The notes beneath the pieces were generated by a model, which was not told the origin of the DNA, did not search any database, and saw nothing but the letters and a program-made list of their open reading frames with translations. A stretch of 11,459 nucleotides of DNA from Promethearchaeota archaeon. Lineage in GTDB: Archaea; Asgardarchaeota; Lokiarchaeia; Sigyniarchaeales; Promethearchaeaceae. Position 1 is the first letter of the stretch; each line of letters opens with the position of its first letter. A program made the translations under genes and the position numbers. Positions 7,215 to 11,459 of the stretch are shown piece after piece. The stretch covers positions 1 to 11,459 of the forward strand of contig WJKO01000694.1 of assembly GCA_014729055.1 (NCBI GenBank). The letters are read 5' to 3'.

Positions 7215-7241
7215 ACATAATTTTCATTTTTTTCCATTTCT
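7215..7241 (+). terminator. T-rich terminator-like tract after acs
   Basis: About 40 bases after the acs stop, the plus strand carries AATTTTCATTTTTTTCC followed by more T-rich sequence, with no strong stem before it. Archaeal termination often uses such U-tracts without hairpins. It lies in the 130-base convergent gap before the helicase stop. Confidence 0.4.
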
Positions 7242-7303
7242 GATCCATAATAGATGACAAATAAATTGGTAGAGAAACATTTTAGAAGAGAATTTTGACC
7301 CAG

Positions 7304-8704
7304 TTATATGGCGTTCCATGGGTCCTTTATTAAATTTACGCGCATCTGAATGACGTTCTCAATTTCTTTTAATTTTTGCCGCTGAGACCCTTCGCAAAAA
7401 GCAAGAGCAGTTCCTCCAGCTCCAGCTCTTGCAGTTCGACCAATACGATGTAAATATGTTTCAGGTACGTCTGGTAGGTCATATTGAATTACATGTGAAA
7501 TATCCTCTACATCGAGACCTCGTGAAGCAACATCGGTTGCGACTAAAACCCGGATCTTACCCGTACGGAATTTTTTAAGCGCTCTTTGACGAGCATTTTG
7601 CGATTTATTCCCGTGGATTGGCTGAGCACGAACACCCCGCTTTTGTAACCTCTTAACAACCCGATTTGCCTTTCGCTTTGTTCGCGTGAAAACCAATGCT
7701 TTCGAGACCTTTTTATCAGCGAGCAATTCTTGTAATAAGGCTTGTTTTTTATTTTTTGAGATTAAAAACACGTATTGCTTTATAATATCCAAGGTAGGTT
7801 TTTCGGGCGAGATATTAATCTCGACTGGATTAGTTAAAATGCTTTTTGCGAGCTTTTTTACGCCTTTAGGGATCGTAGCTGAGAAAAGTAAGGTTTGTCT
7901 GCCTTTTTTAGGCGTCTGTTTTATGATTTTCCGAATATCGTGGATGAATCCCATATCTAACATGCGATCTCCCTCATCTAAAATTAAAACCTTTACATGC
8001 CCCAACTTTACATATCCTTGTCTCATTAAATCAAGTAATCGTCCTGGTGTAGCCACTACAATATCCACTCCTTTTCGTAGCTGTTTTACTTGAGGATTTT
8101 GTCCGACTCCTCCATATATAACGGTAGTTCTGAGACCCGTGTATCTTCCATAATTATTAAAACTATTATTAATCTGAATTGCAAGTTCCCTTGTTGGTGC
8201 GACAATTAAAATCCTTATATGATGTTGTTTATCTTTTTGCTTTGCAATACTCTGTAGGGTTGGTAGCGCAAAGGCGGCTGTTTTACCCGTCCCTGTCTGA
8301 GCACAGCCTAACAAATCTCGTCCTTTCAAGATATAAGGAATTGCTTGTGCTTGGATTGGCGTCGGTTCTTCATAGCCCTCATCTCTTACTGCGTGTAATA
8401 ATTCCGATGTTAAACCGAGATCGACAAACTTTTTATCGCTCTTGATAGATTCTCTTTTGTTTTGTTTGGTCTTTGTTTTGAATTGTGGTAATTTTATCTC
8501 ATTTTTTATTAGTTTTACATCTTGGGCTGCGGGTCCTTTTTCTCGCTCTTGAACTAAAAACGTGATACGATCTCCGCTATACATATCTCTATTTTCATCT
8601 GAATGTAGTGCAGAACGATGTAAGAATACGTCTTCACTTGATTCATCGGGTTTGATAAAGCCAAAGCCTTTTTTATCGTCGAACCATTTGATAGTTCCAG
8701 TCAT
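7304..8704 (-). CDS. DEAD-box RNA helicase with N-terminal cold-shock domain
   Basis: This 466-residue fusion begins with a cold-shock domain (about 1-67): MTGTIKWF, RNP1 KGFGFI (12-17) and RNP2 DVFLH (25-29). After a Lys-rich linker (about 70-92) comes a full RhlE/DeaD-like helicase core. It carries the Q motif ending PTPIQ (114-118), Walker A AQTGTGKT (135-142), PTRELA (170-175), TPGR (219-222), motif II (243-246), SAT (275-277), ATDVASRGLD (389-398) and HRIGRTARAG (419-428). Motif II reads DEGD rather than DEAD. The Asp/Glu pair needed for Mg-ATP remains. It should unwind or remodel RNA using ATP, with the cold-shock domain adding single-stranded RNA binding, perhaps during cold or translation stress. 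The start is taken as ATG 8704 because cold-shock domains normally begin M-x-G-T-x-K-W-F. A TTG at 8725 would add seven residues, and neither start has a clear SD. The gene is convergent with acs and divergent from the DUF1295 gene. Confidence 0.93.
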   Translation of the reverse strand: MTGTIKWFDDKKGFGFIKPDESSEDVFLHRSALHSDENRDMYSGDRITFLVQEREKGPAAQDVKLIKNEIKLPQFKTKTKQNKRESIKSDKKFVDLGLTSELLHAVRDEGYEEPTPIQAQAIPYILKGRDLLGCAQTGTGKTAAFALPTLQSIAKQKDKQHHIRILIVAPTRELAIQINNSFNNYGRYTGLRTTVIYGGVGQNPQVKQLRKGVDIVVATPGRLLDLMRQGYVKLGHVKVLILDEGDRMLDMGFIHDIRKIIKQTPKKGRQTLLFSATIPKGVKKLAKSILTNPVEINISPEKPTLDIIKQYVFLISKNKKQALLQELLADKKVSKALVFTRTKRKANRVVKRLQKRGVRAQPIHGNKSQNARQRALKKFRTGKIRVLVATDVASRGLDVEDISHVIQYDLPDVPETYLHRIGRTARAGAGGTALAFCEGSQRQKLKEIENVIQMRVNLIKDPWNAI

Positions 8705-8861
8705 TCTGATTGTATTATTTATCAATTTAATTCACTAATTTCTTTCTGTATTGGGTTGCTTCTCTCGATAAGCTAGATTTAGACGGTTTATTTTAATTGT
8801 CCGAAATAGCTTCATTGAGATTAATCAAATAATTAAATACCCCATCTCAGAAAGAGAAACC

Positions 8862-8930
8862 ATGGCTGATGTGTTAATTCAACAAGTTTCTAATTTGCCA
8901 ACGATTGAACGTTCAATCTTGAAAATTTAG
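8862..8930 (+). CDS. Possible 22-residue small ORF
   Basis: ATG 8862 opens a 22-codon frame (MADVLIQQVSNLPTIERSIL, then KI) ending at TAG 8928-8930. AAAGAG lies a few bases upstream as a weak ribosome site. The composition looks protein-like and amphipathic, reminiscent of the beginning of a helical domain. It could be a small peptide, a truncated gene remnant or chance. No family is recognised. Confidence 0.25.
   Translation: MADVLIQQVSNLPTIERSILKI
8903..8918. promoter_or_regulatory. Perfect 16-base palindrome
   Basis: GATTGAACGTTCAATC is an uninterrupted 8+8 inverted repeat in the divergent spacer. The absence of a loop favours a site for a symmetric DNA-binding dimer over an RNA hairpin. 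The regulator is unknown. Confidence 0.4.
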
Positions 8931-9065
8931 AAGTAATAATTATAAAAAATAACCCATTGTTAGGTAACTAAAGGATGCATTGCCTTTATAATCTTGCAAT
9001 TAGTAAGCAGTTAAAACTCCGAATATAAGAGATTAAGGAAATAAATTTGATAAAAAAGGGAATCG

Positions 9066-9110
9066 AATATCGATAATCTTATCACTTTTAGTTTAGAAGT
9101 GATAGATATT
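9066..9110. repeat. Two-part inverted repeat (hairpin)
   Basis: TATCACTT (9080-9087) pairs with AAGTGATA (9097-9104) around a 9-base loop. AATATC (9066-9071) pairs with GATATT (9105-9110), leaving an 8-base bulge on the left side. It overlaps the first copy of the tandem duplication. It may be a leader-RNA structure or an operator. Confidence 0.4.
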
Positions 9111-9158
9111 AATAAAAATGAAATGAAATGATAGATATTAATAAAAATGAAATGAAAT
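9101..9158 (+). repeat. Perfect 29-base tandem duplication before a start codon
   Basis: Positions 9101-9129 and 9130-9158 are identical. The unit starts GATAGATATTAATAAAAATG and ends in ATGAAAT repeats. The second copy ends three bases before ATG 9162, so the duplication lengthened the leader of the DUF1295 gene. Within it, ATG-AAA-TGA mini-frames recur every five bases. Confidence 0.97.
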
Positions 9159-9161
9159 GAA

Positions 9162-10049
9162 ATGAAAAAGGAAGACATACGCTCAATTTTTGTTATCATC
9201 TTCGTTGTTGTATTAGGTATTCTCTTAGCTATTGCTGGCGGGGATGGGGGTTTGATGGTATTTGGGAACGTGAGTTTATTCGCTTTGAATATTGGTATTG
9301 CGTTTATTATCCAATGGTTGGTGTTTATTCCCTCATATCTAAAAAAGACGGAGAAATTCTATGATTTAACGGGTTCTGTTAGTTATGTTACGATTATTAT
9401 TACAACGTTTTTACTAAGTCCAACGATCTCGCTCCGTTCTGGTATCTTGATGGTGATGGTCTTGGCGTGGTCTTTAAGATTGGGTATATTTCTGTTCCGA
9501 AGAGTTATTAAAGCAGGTAAAGACCGAAGGTTTGATGACATAAAGCAATCTCCTTTTAATTACTTAAAGGCATGGACAATTCAAGGTCTATGGGTCAGCT
9601 TTACGATAGCAGCAGCGTTGGCGGCGATGACGTCGGGCTTGAATCCAAAATTTGGAGTGTTTGGTATTCTTGGTATTATCGTTTGGATTGTGGGATATAG
9701 TTTCGAGGCGATAGCAGATTTTCAGAAGAATAAGTTTCGGTCAGATCTAGCAAATAAAGGGAAGTTTATCCATACAGGGCTGTGGTCGCTTTCGCGGCAT
9801 CCAAATTATTTTGGGGAAATAACGATCTGGATTGGTGTAGTTTTGATTGCGTTTCCCTCGTTACAAGGTTTACAATATATCACGCTGATTTCGCCTGTAT
9901 TTGTGGCGTTATTGATTACGAAAGTGAGTGGTGTTCCGAAATTAGAGAAGTATGCAGACGAGAAGTGGGGAGGGCAAGAGGATTATGAGAAATATAAACG
10001 CGAAACGCCTGTGTTAATTCCTAAACTTCCTCTCTTTAAAATGTTATAA
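9162..10049 (+). CDS. DUF1295 family membrane protein (steroid 5-alpha-reductase/ICMT fold)
   Basis: This 295-residue polytopic membrane protein is assigned to DUF1295. The C-terminal half shows the family core: FEAIADFQKNKFR (181-193), then HTGLWSLSRHPNYFGEI (204-220), and a closing WGGQEDYEKYKRETPVLIP region. The N-terminal half has hydrophobic segments at about 8-25, 33-58, 70-87, 93-113 and 141-158, followed by two to three more. Relatives share a fold with steroid 5-alpha-reductases, sterol reductases and isoprenylcysteine methyltransferases, where the SRHPNYFGE region contributes to cofactor binding. The substrate here is unknown; lipid or isoprenoid reduction is a reasonable guess. The start is ATG 9162, since TGA 9153-9155 closes the frame upstream. 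There is no SD; the leader is the tandem duplication. It is on the same strand as the GTPase gene, but that gene has its own promoter, so an operon is unlikely. Confidence 0.88.
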   Translation: MKKEDIRSIFVIIFVVVLGILLAIAGGDGGLMVFGNVSLFALNIGIAFIIQWLVFIPSYLKKTEKFYDLTGSVSYVTIIITTFLLSPTISLRSGILMVMVLAWSLRLGIFLFRRVIKAGKDRRFDDIKQSPFNYLKAWTIQGLWVSFTIAAALAAMTSGLNPKFGVFGILGIIVWIVGYSFEAIADFQKNKFRSDLANKGKFIHTGLWSLSRHPNYFGEITIWIGVVLIAFPSLQGLQYITLISPVFVALLITKVSGVPKLEKYADEKWGGQEDYEKYKRETPVLIPKLPLFKML

Positions 10050-10075
10050 TAACAACTAAAATTTAAATAGATCTT

Positions 10076-10105
10076 CCCCATATTTTTTATATTACTCGTT
10101 TTACA
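10076..10105 (+). terminator. T-rich terminator-like tract after the DUF1295 gene
   Basis: A CCCC block is followed by a T6 run (10083-10088) and further T-rich sequence about 30 bases after the stop. This fits hairpin-free archaeal termination, but the evidence is weak. Confidence 0.3.
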
Positions 10106-10120
10106 AAGCCATAATATAAG

Positions 10121-10137
10121 TGAAGCAAGTATATAAT
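10121..10137 (+). promoter_or_regulatory. Archaeal-type promoter (TATA box) for the GTPase gene
   Basis: TATATAAT (10130-10137) is preceded by a purine-rich GAAGCAAG that could serve as a BRE. Transcription would begin near 10160, leaving a leader of about 30 bases before ATG 10193. Confidence 0.45.
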
Positions 10138-10181
10138 AGCCAGACAAAAGGATGGAATATTAACGAACGATATTAAAATCT

Positions 10182-10188
10182 AGGTGAA
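10182..10188 (+). promoter_or_regulatory. Shine-Dalgarno deciding the GTPase start
   Basis: AGGTGAA lies four bases before ATG 10193. The in-frame GTG at 10184 is part of this site, so the ATG is the better start. Confidence 0.5.
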
Positions 10189-10192
10189 GAAA

Positions 10193-10807
10193 ATGAATGC
10201 TTATTTTTTTAAAATTCCTATGGTCGGAGATGGAGGCGTTGGTAAAACATCGCTTGTTACTCAATATGTGAATAAGAAATTTGTTCAAGACTATAAAATG
10301 ACTATTGGCGTGGACTTTCAGTTAAAAGATGAAGTGCTTCCCAATGGTCAAAAAGTGAAATTGCAAATTTGGGATACAGGTGGGCAAGCGCGGTTTACAT
10401 CGATTCGTACTGTGTATTATAGAGGATCCCATGGTATTGTGTTTATGTATGATGTCACCAATAGAGCAAGTTTTCAAAATTTGGGACGGTGGTTAGACGA
10501 AATAAACAAACATAATCCTAATGCTAAAAAGTTAATTATCGGAAATAAAATCGATTTAGTTGCACGTAGACTGGTCTCGACTACGGAAGGAGAGAACTAT
10601 GCACTTTCAAAGGGCTGTTTATTTGGAGAGACATCTGCTAAGACTGGTGAGGGGGTTCGGGAAGCTATGCTTAAATTGATTCAGGCAATTCTTCCCTATT
10701 ATGATACGTCTGAGAGAGTGATGAAAAAACGGCAGACAAACAAACGTACGGTAGATCCTTTTCTGCATAGTGATGATGAGGAGCTGCTTTTTGAATACTC
10801 AGGATAA
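10193..10807 (+). CDS. Rab/Ras-like small GTPase
   Basis: This 204-residue single-domain GTPase has all five G motifs: P-loop GDGGVGKT (12-19), switch I Thr37 in TIGVDF, G3 DTGGQ (61-65), NKID (118-121) and ETSAK (146-150). The YYRGSHGIVFMYDVT stretch (75-89) and the TIGVDF segment are Rab-like. In eukaryotes such proteins switch vesicle traffic or polarity. Asgard archaea carry many, and their roles are largely unknown. The G3 motif is DTGGQ instead of the usual DTAGQ. Gly-Gly-Gln is typical of Arf and G-alpha proteins, and the catalytic Gln65 is kept. The C-terminal tail (about 170-204) is charged, ends EEELLFEYSG and has no CaaX box or terminal Cys, so prenylation is not expected. The only Cys is at 142. 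A GTG at 10184 would add three residues, but AGGTGAA there looks like the ribosome site for ATG 10193. It is followed by a MuiA-like gene. Confidence 0.93.
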   Translation: MNAYFFKIPMVGDGGVGKTSLVTQYVNKKFVQDYKMTIGVDFQLKDEVLPNGQKVKLQIWDTGGQARFTSIRTVYYRGSHGIVFMYDVTNRASFQNLGRWLDEINKHNPNAKKLIIGNKIDLVARRLVSTTEGENYALSKGCLFGETSAKTGEGVREAMLKLIQAILPYYDTSERVMKKRQTNKRTVDPFLHSDDEELLFEYSG

Positions 10808-10812
10808 AAAGG

Positions 10813-10824
10813 AGTAAATTTACT
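10813..10824. repeat. 12-base palindrome after the GTPase gene
   Basis: AGTAAATTTACT is a perfect palindrome starting six bases after the GTPase stop and preceded by AAAAAGG. It could be a protein-binding site for the downstream gene, or chance in AT-rich DNA. Confidence 0.3.
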
Positions 10825-10872
10825 TAAATCCAAAAAAATTACACTCTATCAAGCCAAATTAAACGATATCTA

Positions 10873-10904
10873 ATTAAATCAAAAAAAGCCCCGATTAAAT
10901 CAAA
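10873..10904 (+). repeat. Short direct repeats ATTAAATCAAA
   Basis: ATTAAATCAAA occurs at 10873-10883 and 10894-10904, two helical turns apart. A related TTAAATCCAAA lies near 10825. They fall in the spacer before the MuiA-like gene and may be regulator contacts, although low sequence complexity makes this weak. Confidence 0.3.
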
Positions 10905-11030
10905 GAAGATATAAAGAAATCAAACAAAGAGAAATTGAATATGTCTAATAGAAGAGATCTAATAGAATAAAGCCAATAAATAGAATAAATTAGATAGAAA
11001 AAATCTGACACAATATGTCTGGTAAGAGAG

Positions 11031-11459
11031 ATGAAAAAAATGAAAGCAGTTAATCTTAAGATTAAACAAGTTATTCTACAACCCGATAATGCGATCATTC
11101 GTCGTGAGGGTAAAATCAGCCTTGTGAAGGGGCTTAATAATATTGAAGTTAGTAGTTTGGATCCCAAATTGGATGAGAAAACACTCAAGCTAATTATCTC
11201 AGGCGAAGACATTGTTATCCATAATATGAAGTTCTGGACGAAGACGATTGATAAACAAGAGGAAGTTAATGCTATAAAAGCGGAGATTAGTAAAAAAGAG
11301 GATGAAATAACTGCAAAAAGCCTTAAACATAATGATAATGTTTTTTGGATTGGCCAATATAAAAAGAGTCAAAATCTACTGGCAAAAAGGTTCCCGGGAG
11401 GATATTGTAAATCCGCTGTATCTATTAAAGTTTATACTGATTTTGATAATCATATTGTC
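11031..11459 (+). CDS. MuiA-like protein, N-terminal DUF4140 domain (partial, runs off the edge)
   Basis: The frame is open from ATG 11031 to the window end (143 codons, no stop). The first about 65 residues (VNLKIKQVILQPDNAIIRREG, then a GLNNIEVSSLDPKLDEKTLKL stretch) match the DUF4140 pattern: a beta strand, a PDxAxxxREG turn, and a strand ending in a GL...LD..-T/S-L segment. This domain starts the 'mucoidy inhibitor A' family, which continues with a coiled coil and a C-terminal DUF4139 beta domain. The next part (about 70-105) is charged and helical (EEVNAIKAEISKKEDEITAK), as expected for the coiled coil. The molecular role of the family is not established. ATG 11040 is an alternative start and has better spacing from GAGAG (11026-11030). 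The first start is kept because both fit. It follows the GTPase gene by 223 bases on the same strand. Confidence 0.7.
   Translation, partial: MKKMKAVNLKIKQVILQPDNAIIRREGKISLVKGLNNIEVSSLDPKLDEKTLKLIISGEDIVIHNMKFWTKTIDKQEEVNAIKAEISKKEDEITAKSLKHNDNVFWIGQYKKSQNLLAKRFPGGYCKSAVSIKVYTDFDNHIV

Larger units (their letters stand above)
8705..9161. other. Divergent intergenic region
   Basis: This 457-base stretch separates the minus-strand helicase from the plus-strand DUF1295 gene and must contain both promoters. It holds a 22-codon ORF with a perfect 16-base palindrome, a hairpin at 9066-9110 and a 29-base tandem duplication reaching to the DUF1295 start. A TTAAAATAAA on the minus strand (plus-strand positions about 8789-8798) is a weak TATA candidate for the helicase. 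No longer coding frame is supported. Confidence 0.5.

Noticed and set aside
7686..8445. Plus-strand ORFs of 135 and 88 codons opposite the helicase
   Set aside because: The helicase frame has every conserved DEAD-box motif across this region; the opposite frames are antisense shadows.
9011..9199. Minus-strand ORF of 62 codons, Phe/Ile-rich
   Set aside because: It is the antisense of the tandem duplication and the DUF1295 start; its composition simply reflects A-rich DNA on the plus strand.
9162..10807. ICMT-fold membrane protein acting as the prenyl-Cys methylase of the adjacent GTPase
   Set aside because: The GTPase tail has no Cys or CaaX box, the genes are separated by a terminator-like tract and a TATA box, and the membrane protein fits DUF1295 better than ICMT.
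10895..11212. Minus-strand ORF of 105 codons across the spacer and the start of the MuiA-like gene
   Set aside because: It overlaps the DUF4140-like frame on the other strand and its first part is low-complexity AT-rich sequence; no family pattern is seen.

Overview
The window looks like chromosomal DNA of an AT-rich archaeon, most likely a member of the Asgard group (Lokiarchaeia-like). This is an inference. It rests on a complete Rab/Ras-type small GTPase in an otherwise prokaryotic layout: short spacers, no introns, one likely GTG start, a two-gene operon, and weak or patchy Shine-Dalgarno (SD) sites. The other genes are a mix of bacterial-type and archaeal families, which also fits an Asgard genome. 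No RNA gene, CRISPR array, insertion sequence or phage gene was seen.

Layout. Positions 5-175 (minus strand) hold the 3' part of a ribbon-helix-helix-like gene that has no usable start codon. Positions 180-551 are an AT-rich upstream region with an operator-like inverted repeat (TGATCA cores) and a cluster of TTGTTA motifs. Next come a divergent uracil-phosphoribosyltransferase-like protein (552-1508) and, 24 bases later, a polysaccharide lyase family 8 (PL8) enzyme (1533-4094). These two form a probable operon. A six-helix DUF998-like membrane protein (4172-4903) follows and may belong to it. The stretch 4904-5148 has remnants of a possible small membrane-protein gene interrupted by frameshifts. 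It leads into an AMP-forming acetyl-CoA synthetase (5149-7173).

A DEAD-box RNA helicase with an N-terminal cold-shock domain lies on the minus strand (7304-8704) and converges with acs. The 457-base divergent spacer after it holds a 16-base perfect palindrome inside a 22-codon ORF, a hairpin, and a perfect 29-base tandem duplication that ends three bases before the next start codon. Then come a DUF1295 (steroid 5-alpha-reductase/ICMT-fold) membrane protein (9162-10049), the Rab-like GTPase (10193-10807) behind a recognisable TATA box, and the N-terminal part of a DUF4140/DUF4139 (MuiA-like) protein that runs off the right edge.

How the genes may work together. Acs makes acetyl-CoA from acetate and is a stand-alone metabolic gene. 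The PRTase and PL8 genes are tightly coupled, but no known pathway links them. The PL8 protein has no visible signal peptide, so it may act inside the cell or be exported in a non-classical way. The GTPase has no C-terminal lipidation cysteine, so the neighbouring ICMT-fold protein should not be read as its modifying enzyme. No complete new multi-gene system can be claimed from sequence alone. The PRTase-PL8 pair, the cold-shock/helicase fusion with a DEGD box, and the DTGGQ GTPase are the most distinctive items.
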